Counted from the stretch's first letter, positions 21,530-29,421 are shown. The stretch is DNA of 64,000 nucleotides from Prevotella sp. (GCA_016287755.1 JAEEWT010000001.1:124001-188000), one strand, 5' to 3'. Notes: generated by a model from the letters alone, not told the origin. Translations and numbers: made by a program.

Positions 21530-21602
21530 AGCGGAAAACGGGGCTCAAACCCGCGACCCCCAGCTTGGAAGGCTAGTGCTCTATCAACTGAGCTATTTCC
21601 GC
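21530..21602 (-). tRNA. tRNA-Gly (anticodon TCC)
   Basis: The 73-nt cloverleaf has acceptor GCGGAAA/TTTCCGC, the anticodon loop CTTCCAA, and the T arm CGGGTTTGAGCCCCG with U discriminator. It lies 7 bp from tRNA-Thr(GGT). Confidence 0.95.
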
Positions 21603-21673
21603 ATAGCGACAATCAAGCTTGCCCTGTTACGTAGTGGCTTGCACTCAATTCCGCAATCAAACTTCTACTGAAG

Positions 21674-21756
21674 TGGGTGGTGATGGATTCGAACCACCGA
21701 AGTCGAAAGACAACAGATTTACAGTCTGCCCCATTTGGCCGCTCTGGAAACCACCC
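21674..21756 (-). tRNA. tRNA-Tyr (anticodon GTA)
   Basis: The 83-nt tRNA has a long variable arm, as expected for a class II tRNA, acceptor GGGTGGT/ACCACCC, the anticodon loop CTGTAAA and discriminator A. Confidence 0.95.
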
Positions 21757-21782
21757 TTGTTGTTAACCGACTATTTTAGGAG

Positions 21783-21856
21783 AGCCTCTTGTCGGATTCG
21801 AACCAACGACCCCGAGATTACAAATCACGTGCTCTGGCCAACTGAGCTAAAGAGGC
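21783..21856 (-). tRNA. tRNA-Thr (anticodon TGT)
   Basis: The 74-nt cloverleaf has acceptor GCCTCTT/AAGAGGC, the anticodon loop TTTGTAA, the T arm TTGGTTCGAATCCGA and discriminator T. It is first in the tRNA-tuf operon; the order Thr-Tyr-Gly-Thr-tuf matches E. coli thrU-tyrU-glyT-thrT-tufB. Confidence 0.95.
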
Positions 21857-21910
21857 TTTTCAATGCAGCCGCTCTCTGATTCAGATTTACGACCTGTCGG
21901 AAAACGGCTG

Positions 21911-21941
21911 CAAAGATACGTACTTTTTTCGAAACACCAAA
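21911..21941 (-). promoter_or_regulatory. Predicted promoter for the tRNA-tuf operon
   Basis: The minus strand carries TTTG (21941-21938), a 19-bp spacer and TATCTTTG (21918-21911), about 55 bp upstream of tRNA-Thr(TGT). It overlaps the region just past the hpf stop codon. Confidence 0.75.
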
Positions 21942-21958
21942 ATTTTTTCTGTGTTTTT

Positions 21959-22258
21959 TTATCTGTTACGTTGTTTTTCCTTAAATTTGGTCAACTGTAC
22001 CTTCAACGAATCTACGCACTGATCTACGGCCTCCTCAAACGTATCGCACACTTTCTCAACATACAACGTATTTCCGGGAACAGCTACGGTAATAGCTGCT
22101 TCCTTGTTCAAGGCTGTAGCAGGCTTGACGACCTTCAGCTGCACTTCTACGTTCTGAATGTCCTCGTAAGATTTTTCCAACTTGGCGGTTTTCTTTTCGA
22201 TAAACGCCTTCAACTGCTCGGTTGCGTCGAAATGAATCGACTGAATCTTCATTTCCAT
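21959..22258 (-). CDS. hpf: Ribosome hibernation promoting factor, short form
   Basis: HPF/YfiA-type proteins bind the 30S decoding region and silence ribosomes in stationary phase. The 99-residue product (MEMKIQSIHFDATEQLKAFIEKK...) has the beta-alpha-beta-beta-beta-alpha pattern of the family and lacks the C-terminal domain of long HPF. The ATG at 22258 is chosen because a canonical GGAGGT lies 4 nt upstream, exceptional in this genome. It is 21 bp downstream of xerC and probably cotranscribed. Confidence 0.9.
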   Translation of the reverse strand: MEMKIQSIHFDATEQLKAFIEKKTAKLEKSYEDIQNVEVQLKVVKPATALNKEAAITVAVPGNTLYVEKVCDTFEEAVDQCVDSLKVQLTKFKEKQRNR

Positions 22259-22262
22259 AGTT

Positions 22263-22268
22263 ACCTCC
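22263..22268 (-). promoter_or_regulatory. Shine-Dalgarno sequence of hpf
   Basis: GGAGGT on the minus strand, 4 nt before the hpf ATG, is fully complementary to the usual anti-SD CCUCC core. Other starts checked here (rplC, rpoB, tuf, rpsU, mraZ, ftsZ) have none. Confidence 0.8.
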
Positions 22269-22279
22269 AATTTTAAGAG

Positions 22280-23164
22280 TTATGCCCTTGGGTGGGCTTT
22301 ACGATATACTTTTTTCAGCTGCTCGAATGTGGTATGGGTATAGATCTCGGTCGTTGACAGACTCTGATGTCCCAGCAGCTTCTTTACACTTTCCAGTCCT
22401 GCCTCATGATTGAGCATGGCCGTGGCAAACGAATGGCGCAGCACGTGAGGTGACCGTTTCTTGAGCGTAGTTACCAGCGAGAGGTATTTCTTCACTTCAA
22501 CTCTCACCTGACCGGTAGTCATTCGCTCGCCCTTCGGAGTCTGCAGCAGCGCATGTGTTGAGCTCTGTATTTCCTCATCCCTGCGTTTCATGTATTGCTG
22601 CAGAGCTGTGCGCATCTCCTCGCCAAACGGGATGACACGTTCCTTGTTTCGCTTTCCCAGCACTTTCAGTTGGTTGTTCACAAAGTCAACGCTGTCATTG
22701 TCAAGTCCCACAAGCTCCGACACACGCAATCCGGCTTCATAGAGTAATATAAATATGGTACGCGCGCGTACTTCCTTATAGGAGTCACCTGTCAGCAGAT
22801 CATCAAGTAGTTTGTCCATCTCCTGTTCCTTCACGAACTGCGGTAACGGCTTACTCTTCTTCGGTCCTATAATACCATGAGCCGGATCTTTCTCCACCAG
22901 ATGACGGCGCAGCGCAAAACGGTAAAACGACCGTAACGCACTCAGTCGGCGGTTGATTGATGTGGCAGTATGGCCTTTATCCATCATGCTTTCCATCCAA
23001 TCGCGAATCACGTCCGCATCAACCGTTTCCCAAGTAATATGGTTGTCAAGCGTCTTGAAGAACGTCTCGAAAGCCAACAGGTCATCTCCGTAGTTCTTCA
23101 CGGTGAGTGGAGAGTAGTTCCGCTCCGCCTCCAGATAGTTGAGGAACGCTTCCGTTATGGTCAT
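22280..23164 (-). CDS. xerC: Tyrosine recombinase XerC/XerD family
   Basis: These site-specific recombinases resolve chromosome dimers at dif. The 294-residue product has an N-terminal SAM-like core-binding domain (residues 1-85) and the catalytic set: Arg in YEAGLRVSELVGL, HVLRHSFATAML (HxxR), GHQSLSTTEIYTH (H and nucleophile Tyr). The ATG at 23164 is preferred over an upstream TTG. The housekeeping context (rpsU, hpf, tRNA-tuf) argues for a Xer protein rather than a mobile-element integrase. Whether it is XerC or XerD cannot be decided by eye. Confidence 0.85.
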   Translation of the reverse strand: MTITEAFLNYLEAERNYSPLTVKNYGDDLLAFETFFKTLDNHITWETVDADVIRDWMESMMDKGHTATSINRRLSALRSFYRFALRRHLVEKDPAHGIIGPKKSKPLPQFVKEQEMDKLLDDLLTGDSYKEVRARTIFILLYEAGLRVSELVGLDNDSVDFVNNQLKVLGKRNKERVIPFGEEMRTALQQYMKRRDEEIQSSTHALLQTPKGERMTTGQVRVEVKKYLSLVTTLKKRSPHVLRHSFATAMLNHEAGLESVKKLLGHQSLSTTEIYTHTTFEQLKKVYRKAHPRA

Positions 23165-23188
23165 ACGCAATCAAAGTGGTTTCGTCAG

Positions 23189-23220
23189 CGAAGATATGAA
23201 AATTATTTCATACTTCCAAA
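23189..23220 (-). promoter_or_regulatory. Predicted promoter for xerC-hpf
   Basis: The minus strand carries TTTG (23220-23217), a 20-bp spacer and TATCTTCG (23196-23189), one base off TAnnTTTG. Confidence 0.6.
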
Positions 23221-23250
23221 TATTCGCATGAAAAAGAAACGTAATAATAC

Positions 23251-23284
23251 TAAAAAAAGCCGACTACGTCTCACGTAGCCGGCT
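23251..23284 (-). terminator. Intrinsic terminator after rpsU
   Basis: AGCCGACTACGT (23258-23269) pairs with ACGTAGCCGGCT (23273-23284), 12 bp with one wobble and a 3-nt loop. Seven T follow on the minus strand. Confidence 0.9.
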
Positions 23285-23311
23285 ATTCTTGTTACTTGCC
23301 TAGCAGTATAT

Positions 23312-23506
23312 TTACAGTTCTTCAGCCTGACGCAGCTTCTGTACGTAAATAGCGTGTTCCATCTTCAGACGCTTCAAGACTGAAGGTTTGTCGAACTGCT
23401 GGCGAGCGCGAAGTTCTTTCACGACACCAGTCTTCTCAAACTTTCTCTTGAACTTCTTCAATGCTCTTTCGATGTTCTCGCCATCTTTTACGGGTACGAT
23501 AATCAT
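23312..23506 (-). CDS. rpsU: 30S ribosomal protein S21 (bS21)
   Basis: bS21 sits at the mRNA exit of the 30S platform. In Flavobacterium it helps sequester the anti-SD of 16S rRNA. The 64-residue product starts MIIVPVKDGENIERALKKFK, the family signature, and is basic throughout. The ATG at 23506 is chosen to match family length. No Shine-Dalgarno precedes it (unlike Flavobacteriia rpsU). It forms its own unit between a promoter at 23581-23612 and a strong terminator. Confidence 0.95.
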   Translation of the reverse strand: MIIVPVKDGENIERALKKFKRKFEKTGVVKELRARQQFDKPSVLKRLKMEHAIYVQKLRQAEEL

Positions 23507-23580
23507 GTCTTTGCTATAAATTTTATCTGTTAAACGTATGTTATTAATCCATTTTTTGTAGTTGCCATTAAAAGCGGGTG

Positions 23581-23612
23581 CAAAGTTACAGCATTTTTGG
23601 TAAACAAGCAAA
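23581..23612 (-). promoter_or_regulatory. Predicted promoter for rpsU
   Basis: The minus strand carries TTTG (23612-23609), a 20-bp spacer and TAACTTTG (23588-23581). The leader to the rpsU ATG is about 68 nt. Confidence 0.75.
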
Positions 23613-23900
23613 TTTTTCCATCTTTTTTTCAAAAATATCTTATTATGGATGGTTTTTAAGTGCCTTTTCACTTGAATTAAGTGATGTGCGTGAAGATGCA
23701 TACTCATACGTTCTTATGCATAAAAATACCCGGTGCCTTAAACGCTGGGAGAGAAAACGTCAAACGCTGGGAGTGATCAAGGCATTTACTCCCTCCAAAT
23801 GGCATACTCTCTAAATGCCCTATTTGGGGACCGTATAAATATACATTACCGTTAATGGTTTAATGAGTCACATCATGCACATTTGTTTTCAAAATACCCC
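23613..23900. other. Gene-free stretch upstream of rpsU
   Basis: No supported gene. A 12-mer, AAACGCTGGGAG, occurs at 23740 and 23762 (22 bp apart), and GGCATTTA/TAAATGCC (23781 and 23812) form a short dyad. Nothing else is recognised. Confidence 0.5.
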
Positions 23901-24149
23901 AACATATAACCCAACATGCCTGAAACGCCCTACCACAAAGGGTTTGACATGGGTCAGATGTTTAAGCAACATGTACCTAACATCTAACCTTCATCTAACC
24001 TACATCTAACCCAAGTTTCACTAGAGGAACAAAAGCAACGGGATATCTACGGGATATGTTGGTTAGATGTTGGTTAGATGTTTGAACAACATCTAACCCG
24101 TCTCAAACCCTTTGTACATCGGTGTTTCAAGAGATTTGGGTTAGATGTT
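23901..24149. repeat. Imperfect 89-bp inverted repeat with seven CATCTAACC 9-mers
   Basis: The left arm 23901-23989 and right arm 24061-24149 are both 89 nt and align without gaps as reverse complements, with 66 identities by hand count (about 74%). The 9-mer CATCTAACC or its complement occurs perfectly at 23981, 23992, 24003, 24061, 24072, 24090 and 24139, with 11-bp phasing inside the two clusters. The block ACAAAGGGTTTGA (arm positions 34-47) is the best conserved. It lies between the rpsU promoter and the fic 3' end. No transposase is nearby. It could be a MITE-like element, a binding-site array or a large RNA hairpin. Confidence 0.75.
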
Positions 24150-24185
24150 GGCCAAAAAATGAAAAGTGCTTGCAATAACGTTGTC

Positions 24186-25073
24186 TCACCACGAAACCTT
24201 GAAATAATCGAGTAGTGATTTGTATTGGTCTTGTGCTATCAGGCAAGTATCCATTAGATACCCGTTGATATGCCCCCACTCACGGAGACCGCGATAGTAG
24301 AACATCTTGAGTTCATCAGTGATGATAAAGGGAACGATATCATTAGCCAAACACTCCTTGAACATCAGCAGACGACCTACACGACCGTTGCCATCTTGGA
24401 AAGGATGTATCTGCTCGAATCGGACATGAAAATCAAGGATGTCTTCCAGTGACTTTTTGTGAAGATGATGATATTCGCCAAGCAGGGTCTTCATCTGTTG
24501 ATGCACCTCCTTGGGGGCAGTCGTTTCTTGTCCTCCAACCTCATTGGGCAGCCGCTTGTAGTCGCCAACGACGAACCAGTCCTTCCGACTGTCCGAAGTC
24601 CCCGCCTTAAGGAGCGAATGAAGTTGTTTGCCGAAGTCTTCTGTCATTTTCTCCTCCGCATGGTCAATGATATAGTCAATGCAGCGGAAATGGTTGACCG
24701 TTTCTACAATATCATCCACATTGACGGCATTGTCCGTAATGCCGATGGTGTTTGTTTCAAAGATATAGCGCGTCTGGTCGTGGGTTAGTCTGCTGCCCTC
24801 GATGTGATTGGAGTTGTAAGTCAAGTCAATCTGCGTACGATGATAAATGCTTCCTCTCAGCCCTGAAGCCTTTTGTTCTCTAAGCGTTGAGAGCAAAAAA
24901 GACACTTTTCCCTTTGCTGCACCACGTTTGGGCAGGACTGCATCAACGGGGATATTCCACGTCTTTCCGGTAAGGAATGCACCTTCTATCTTCCCTCTCG
25001 CACAGTAGTTGCGTGCTGTGCGTTCAGAAATGCCGTACTTCTCGGCATATTGTATGACTGATATATACTTCAT
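24186..25073 (-). CDS. Fic family protein with N-terminal DNA-binding region
   Basis: Fic enzymes usually transfer AMP to a hydroxyl of a target protein. The 295-residue product has the full active motif HPFQDGNGRVGR (residues 223-234), including the catalytic His. An S88-N-H-I-E92-G match to the (S/T)xxxE(G/N) inhibitory motif lies N-terminal to it, making it a class II, self-inhibited Fic. Residues 1-50 (VIQYAEKYGISERTARNYC) look like a helix-turn-helix. The start at 25073 follows the promoter at 25113. A palindrome overlaps that promoter, suggesting autoregulation. The target protein is unknown. No separate antitoxin gene is seen. Confidence 0.88.
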   Translation of the reverse strand: MKYISVIQYAEKYGISERTARNYCARGKIEGAFLTGKTWNIPVDAVLPKRGAAKGKVSFLLSTLREQKASGLRGSIYHRTQIDLTYNSNHIEGSRLTHDQTRYIFETNTIGITDNAVNVDDIVETVNHFRCIDYIIDHAEEKMTEDFGKQLHSLLKAGTSDSRKDWFVVGDYKRLPNEVGGQETTAPKEVHQQMKTLLGEYHHLHKKSLEDILDFHVRFEQIHPFQDGNGRVGRLLMFKECLANDIVPFIITDELKMFYYRGLREWGHINGYLMDTCLIAQDQYKSLLDYFKVSW

Positions 25074-25112
25074 GCTTTTGTCTATCGGCAAGTTTTTATT
25101 CCATTTTCGCCG

Positions 25113-25144
25113 CAAAGATACTACTTTTTGCCGATACCGGCAAG
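25113..25144 (-). promoter_or_regulatory. Predicted promoter of the fic gene
   Basis: The minus strand carries CTTG (25144-25141), a 20-bp spacer and TATCTTTG (25120-25113), 40 bp before the ATG. Confidence 0.65.
25128..25143. promoter_or_regulatory. Palindrome overlapping the fic promoter, candidate operator
   Basis: TTGCCGATACCGGCAA is a 6-4-6 dyad lying between the -33 and -7 elements. A further half-site TATCGGCAA is at 25083-25091, past the transcription start. The Fic protein carries a helix-turn-helix-like N terminus, so self-binding is plausible. Confidence 0.5.
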
Positions 25145-25222
25145 AAAATAGGCTTTTATCTTGTTCATGTTCATATTTGTTTTATGTATTCCCCAAGTTC
25201 GACTCAACGATTTTGTCGATAA

Positions 25223-26161
25223 TTAGAAACAAACGTAGGGCTCCAGTTGCTTGATGGCCTCTGGCGGGAACTCCTTCAATAGTTTAAGATCATCAAGACG
25301 TTTCAAAGGACCGTGCAGGCGACGGTAGTCGAGAATGGCACGGGCCTGATAGAAATTGATGTAAGGATGGCGACGTAGTTCTTCAAGCGTGAGCTGGTTG
25401 ACATTCAGCTGTCTTACCCTTGGATTCTCGATAGTAAAATACGGTAGCGCTTGTTCGGGAAATCCGTTGATCTCGCGCAACTGCTCTACCCTACTATATC
25501 CACCAAGTCGTATACCATAGCGCATAATGGCGCGGGCGAAATAGCTGCCAATACCAGGAACACGTTTCAGTTCAGCAGTATCGGCCATGTTCAGGACGAT
25601 GGTTTCACCAGGCGACAGTTTCGGTGAATACTTAGGAACGGCATTGTTGTTCGACGATGAGCCTTTGTTCGAATCATACGTATGGTATGAGTGTTGAGAG
25701 GTTGATCTTCGATAATCCTCCTTAGAAAAAAGTGTGGACGCCGGAAGGTAGTCGGGCGAGATGCGGATATAGGGTTCCAGCATACGGTACTGCTTCACAG
25801 TCAGACCATACAAACGGGCGAAGTCGGACGGTCGACTATACACGCCTCCACTTTCCCTATAGCGATAAATGTTCTTTACCTGCCATGACGACAGTCCTAA
25901 TCTCAACAGCTGCGTACTATCTGCTGTGTTGGGATCAAAGGGGAACAGTTCCGTAGGACTATTCTGGTGGCGTTGCCCCGATGAAGAATAACCAGTGGCC
26001 GACTGTTTCTTTTCAGTTGTCTGGGAATTTGTAAATGTTCCTGTTGTCTTACGTTCTCCTAATATATATAATAAGGTGAACGCCACGATGATAACCGACA
26101 GGAGTACAAGGATAACCTGACGATCGGATTTCTGTAGATAAAAAAACTCTTTCCATTTCAT
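25223..26161 (-). CDS. Helix-hairpin-helix protein, ComEA-like
   Basis: This 312-residue protein has an N-terminal membrane anchor (residues about 18-34, ILVLLSVIIVAFTLLYIL), a Ser/Asn-rich linker and three or more helix-hairpin-helix units: LGLSSWQVKNIYRYRESGG, VPGIGSYFARAIMRYG, HPYINFYQARAILDYR. This is the ComEA-type arrangement for binding DNA at the outer face of the inner membrane. A role in DNA uptake is a family inference; no other competence gene is near. It is 30 bp from the downstream NSS transporter. Confidence 0.8.
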   Translation of the reverse strand: MKWKEFFYLQKSDRQVILVLLSVIIVAFTLLYILGERKTTGTFTNSQTTEKKQSATGYSSSGQRHQNSPTELFPFDPNTADSTQLLRLGLSSWQVKNIYRYRESGGVYSRPSDFARLYGLTVKQYRMLEPYIRISPDYLPASTLFSKEDYRRSTSQHSYHTYDSNKGSSSNNNAVPKYSPKLSPGETIVLNMADTAELKRVPGIGSYFARAIMRYGIRLGGYSRVEQLREINGFPEQALPYFTIENPRVRQLNVNQLTLEELRRHPYINFYQARAILDYRRLHGPLKRLDDLKLLKEFPPEAIKQLEPYVCF

Positions 26162-26191
26162 AGTGTTAAGGATTTAAGGGTGAAGGACTGT

Positions 26192-27547
26192 TCAGATGAC
26201 GCCCAGCTGGTGGAGGAACACCAGAAGGATGCACAACGGACAGACAAACCTGACGATGAAGAGATAAACAGGGAAGAAGGTACCGCGAAGTCTTCCCTTG
26301 TTGGTGTACTCCTCTTGCACCACCTTTCGCGGTACGTACCAACCGATGAACAGACTGGTAAGGAAAGCTCCTGCCGGCAACAGATACTGAGCCGTGAGAC
26401 GGTCGCAGAAGTCGAGCAAGTCGGTTCCCAACAATCGGATACTCGGACAAGCACCGATTGACAGCGCACAGAAGACAGCGATCAAGCTACATACCGTTGT
26501 GACAATCCATGCCGACCTGCTGCGCCTTGTATGCAGTTCTTCGGTAAAGAACGCCGTACCTATCTCGTGCATGGAGATGGTGGAAGTGAGAGCAGCAAAC
26601 ACCAGCAGGGCATAGAACATCACCGAGATGGCATAGCCTATGGTCGGAATCCCTGCAAAAGCCTGCTGGAACACATTGGGTAAGGTGATGAAGATGAGCG
26701 ACGGACCAGCATCGGGTGTCACTCCCACGGAGAAGGCAGCAGGGAAAATCATCAGTCCTGCCATCACCGCTATCATAGAATCAATCAGGGCAATCTGCAC
26801 TGCCGAACCCGCCAGATAAGTATCTTTGTTAAAGTAGGAAGCATAGGTACACAGACATGCCGTTCCCAGACTTAACGAGAAGAACGCCTGACCTAAGGCC
26901 TCGAGGAACACGCTACCACTGAGTTTCGAGAAATCAGGTTTCAACAGGAACTCTATTCCCTTATCGGCACCGGGCAGCAGACAGGAAGCTATAACAATGA
27001 TGACCAGTAGGATGAGCAAGGTGGGCATGAGCAGTTTCGAAGCCCGTTCAATACCATTACGGATGCCTCGCACCACGACGATATGTGTAATCAGGATAAA
27101 GGCCACAGCCCACAGACAGGGTTTGATGGGATTACTGGAGAACGTCTGGAAATACTGCTGCACATAGTCGGCATCCCCCTGTATCTTCCCCATGACAGAA
27201 GCAAAGAGGTATTCTAAGCACCAACCAGCCACCACGGCATAGAAGCCCAGGATGATGGTAGAAGTAAGGATTCCTAAGTAGCCCACCAGCTTCCACGGTT
27301 TCCCTCTGGAAAGAATATCGTATGCCCGTGCTGCATTTGTTTCGCCATGACGACCCACGATGAACTCACTGATCATCCCAGGTATGCCCAAAAGAAAGAC
27401 GCAACAGAAATAGAGAAGGATGAAAGCAGCACCCCCGTTCTGCCCCGTCATGTATGGGAAACGCCAGATATTCCCCAGTCCGACGGCAGAACCAGCTGTG
27501 GCCAGCACGATACCTATCCTTGAAGCAAATGAACCACGTCCTTCCAT
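26192..27547 (-). CDS. Neurotransmitter:sodium symporter (NSS) family transporter, copy 1
   Basis: NSS proteins couple Na+ entry to uptake of amino acids or related solutes (LeuT fold). The 451-residue product has about 11-12 hydrophobic segments and the TM1 signature GSAVGLGNIWRFPYMTGQNGG. MEGRGSF at 27547 is taken as the start rather than an upstream TTG. It is a tandem paralogue of the next gene, separated by 33 bp including a TCAACTATCAACTAT spacer. The substrate cannot be told from sequence. Confidence 0.9.
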   Translation of the reverse strand: MEGRGSFASRIGIVLATAGSAVGLGNIWRFPYMTGQNGGAAFILLYFCCVFLLGIPGMISEFIVGRHGETNAARAYDILSRGKPWKLVGYLGILTSTIILGFYAVVAGWCLEYLFASVMGKIQGDADYVQQYFQTFSSNPIKPCLWAVAFILITHIVVVRGIRNGIERASKLLMPTLLILLVIIVIASCLLPGADKGIEFLLKPDFSKLSGSVFLEALGQAFFSLSLGTACLCTYASYFNKDTYLAGSAVQIALIDSMIAVMAGLMIFPAAFSVGVTPDAGPSLIFITLPNVFQQAFAGIPTIGYAISVMFYALLVFAALTSTISMHEIGTAFFTEELHTRRSRSAWIVTTVCSLIAVFCALSIGACPSIRLLGTDLLDFCDRLTAQYLLPAGAFLTSLFIGWYVPRKVVQEEYTNKGRLRGTFFPVYLFIVRFVCPLCILLVFLHQLGVI

Positions 27548-27580
27548 TCTCTTAACTGTCAATTATCAACTATCAACTAT

Positions 27581-28945
27581 CTACACCCATCCCAGCTGAT
27601 GCAAGAAAATAAAGAGGATGAACAACGGACAGATATACTTCACCACGAAGACAAACAGATGGAAGAAGTGATAGTTGCTGGTTCCCCAGTTGGTGATCTC
27701 ATCATGGATAATCTTATGTTCCACATACCAGCCGATAAACAGACAGGTGAAGAAGCCGCCCAACGGCAGACAGATATTCGCCGTGAACCAGTCGAAGAGG
27801 TCGAAGAAAGGCATGCCGAACAACTTTGCCCATTCCCAGCCACCTAACGACAGCGAACAGAAAGCACCGACGATGACACACATCAGCGACACAAACGTTG
27901 CTGCCTTCCGCCGACCAATGCGCAACTCCTCACTGAGGAATGATGTCGATACCTCATGCAAAGAAATATTAGAGGTGAGGGCGGCAATCGACAAAAGGAT
28001 GTAGAAAGCCAGGGAAACAACATACTGCACCACAGGCATTGAACCGAAAGCCTGCTCGAAGACGTTGGGCAGCGTGATGAAGATCAGCGACGGTCCGCTA
28101 TCGGGCTGCACCCCTACCGACATGGCAGCAGGGAAGATCATCAGTCCTGCCAGAATGGCCACGAACGTATCGATAATGGAGATCTGGAAGGCAGTACCCA
28201 CCAGGTTCGTCTCCCGTTTGAAATAGCTGGCATAGGTACAGAGACACCCCATCGCAATGCTCAGGGAAAAGAACGATTGTCCCAGTGCTTCGAGGAAGGT
28301 CTTACCCGTTACCTTCGAGAAATCGGGTTTCAGCAGGAACTCCACACCATCCATGGCACCAGGCAACATCAAAGAACAGCCCACCAGTACCAAGAGGAGA
28401 AGGAACAGCAGGGGCATCATGATCTTCGACGCCTTTTCTATCCCGTCTTCAATGCCATGCACAATAACATAATGCGTCATACCCACCAGAAGGGCCATCC
28501 AGATAATGGGTTTGATGGGATTGGTCGAGAACTCTGAGAAATAGGCACGGAAATCATCAGGCGTTCCGTGGAGCTGACCCGTGACCGATGCCAGCACATA
28601 CTGCAGGGTCCAACCAGAAACCACCCCGTAATAGCCGATGATCAGTGCCGCAGTGAGCACTCCCATGTAACCCACCCATTTCCAAGGTGTACCGTTGGCC
28701 AGTTTAGAATAGGCACGAGCCGTATTGGTTTGTGCGTGCCTGCCAATGAGGAACTCACAAAGCATCACGGGAACACCCATGATCAAGACACAGAGGAAAT
28801 AGATGATGATGAAGGCCGCACCACCGTTCTGACCTGTCACGTATGGAAAGCGCCATACGTTTCCCAAGCCAACAGCACCGCCTGCCGTGGCAAGGATTAC
28901 TCCTAATTTGGTTCCGAAATTACCTCTTTCTAAACTGTTTGACAT
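27581..28945 (-). CDS. Neurotransmitter:sodium symporter (NSS) family transporter, copy 2
   Basis: The 454-residue product has the same fold and the TM1 signature GGAVGLGNVWRFPYVTGQNGG (residues 23-43, shown in part as GNVWRFPYVTGQ). It is clearly homologous to its downstream neighbour along its whole length, so the pair arose by an old tandem duplication. No TAnnTTTG element is seen between it and the divergent VanZ-like gene, so its promoter is unclear. The substrate is unknown; divergence of the pair suggests different substrates. Confidence 0.9.
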   Translation of the reverse strand: MSNSLERGNFGTKLGVILATAGGAVGLGNVWRFPYVTGQNGGAAFIIIYFLCVLIMGVPVMLCEFLIGRHAQTNTARAYSKLANGTPWKWVGYMGVLTAALIIGYYGVVSGWTLQYVLASVTGQLHGTPDDFRAYFSEFSTNPIKPIIWMALLVGMTHYVIVHGIEDGIEKASKIMMPLLFLLLLVLVGCSLMLPGAMDGVEFLLKPDFSKVTGKTFLEALGQSFFSLSIAMGCLCTYASYFKRETNLVGTAFQISIIDTFVAILAGLMIFPAAMSVGVQPDSGPSLIFITLPNVFEQAFGSMPVVQYVVSLAFYILLSIAALTSNISLHEVSTSFLSEELRIGRRKAATFVSLMCVIVGAFCSLSLGGWEWAKLFGMPFFDLFDWFTANICLPLGGFFTCLFIGWYVEHKIIHDEITNWGTSNYHFFHLFVFVVKYICPLFILFIFLHQLGWV

Positions 28946-28975
28946 CTTTTTGTCCTAATTTGTCGGCCGTTTTTC

Positions 28976-29006
28976 TTTGCATTGTTTTCGTTTATTCGTA
29001 CCTTTG
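28976..29006 (+). promoter_or_regulatory. Predicted promoter of the VanZ-like gene
   Basis: TTTG (28976-28979), a 19-bp spacer and TACCTTTG (28999-29006). The ATG begins only 5 nt after the -7 element, so the mRNA would be leaderless or nearly so. Confidence 0.7.
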
Positions 29007-29010
29007 CACC

Positions 29011-29421
29011 ATGAGATACATCCTTCAATACATCAGAAAGTACCCTTTCTCCTGTTTGTGCATAGTGGCAATATGGGTGGTCTGTCTGATACCCATACCA
29101 GAGAGTCCGTTGAAACATGTCCGCTTCATTGACAAGTGGACACACATCGCCCTGTATTTCTGCACCTGCGGTGTGATCTGGACCGAGTATCTTCGCCTTC
29201 ATCCCCGCAACCAACAGTCAAGTACCTTCAGTTGGCGCAAACTCATCCGTTGGGGATGGCTTGCTCCTGTCATCATGGGCGGTCTGATTGAACTGGCCCA
29301 AACCTATTGCACGGGCGGCATGAGGAACGGCGATTGGCTCGATTTCCTGGCCAACGCCACCGGTGCTACTCTAATGTTAGGTGTCGGAACGCTTTGGGTA
29401 TGGTTCCGCGCCAAAGGATGA
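29011..29421 (+). CDS. VanZ-like integral membrane protein
   Basis: The 136-residue protein has about four hydrophobic segments and the VanZ-family pattern FIDKWTHIALYF, then GGLIELAQTY. In glycopeptide resistance VanZ gives low-level teicoplanin tolerance, but most relatives have no known function. The start MRYILQYIRKYPF at 29011 follows the promoter directly; a longer frame from 28843 runs antisense into the NSS gene and is rejected. The last 56 bp overlap the convergent CYTH gene. Confidence 0.8.
   Translation: MRYILQYIRKYPFSCLCIVAIWVVCLIPIPESPLKHVRFIDKWTHIALYFCTCGVIWTEYLRLHPRNQQSSTFSWRKLIRWGWLAPVIMGGLIELAQTYCTGGMRNGDWLDFLANATGATLMLGVGTLWVWFRAKG

Noticed and set aside
21783..21856. tRNA cluster as an integration site
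   Set aside because: No direct repeat of a tRNA 3' end and no integrated foreign DNA was seen.
22280..23164. Tyrosine recombinase as a phage or mobile-element integrase
   Set aside because: It sits in a housekeeping block, has Xer length and layout, and no mobile genes or attachment repeats are nearby.
23740..23773. AAACGCTGGGAG direct repeat as an operator
   Set aside because: Only two copies, no promoter at the right distance, and no conservation data.
28843..29010. N-terminal extension of the VanZ-like frame
   Set aside because: It runs antisense through the start of the NSS gene and lies upstream of the predicted transcription start.
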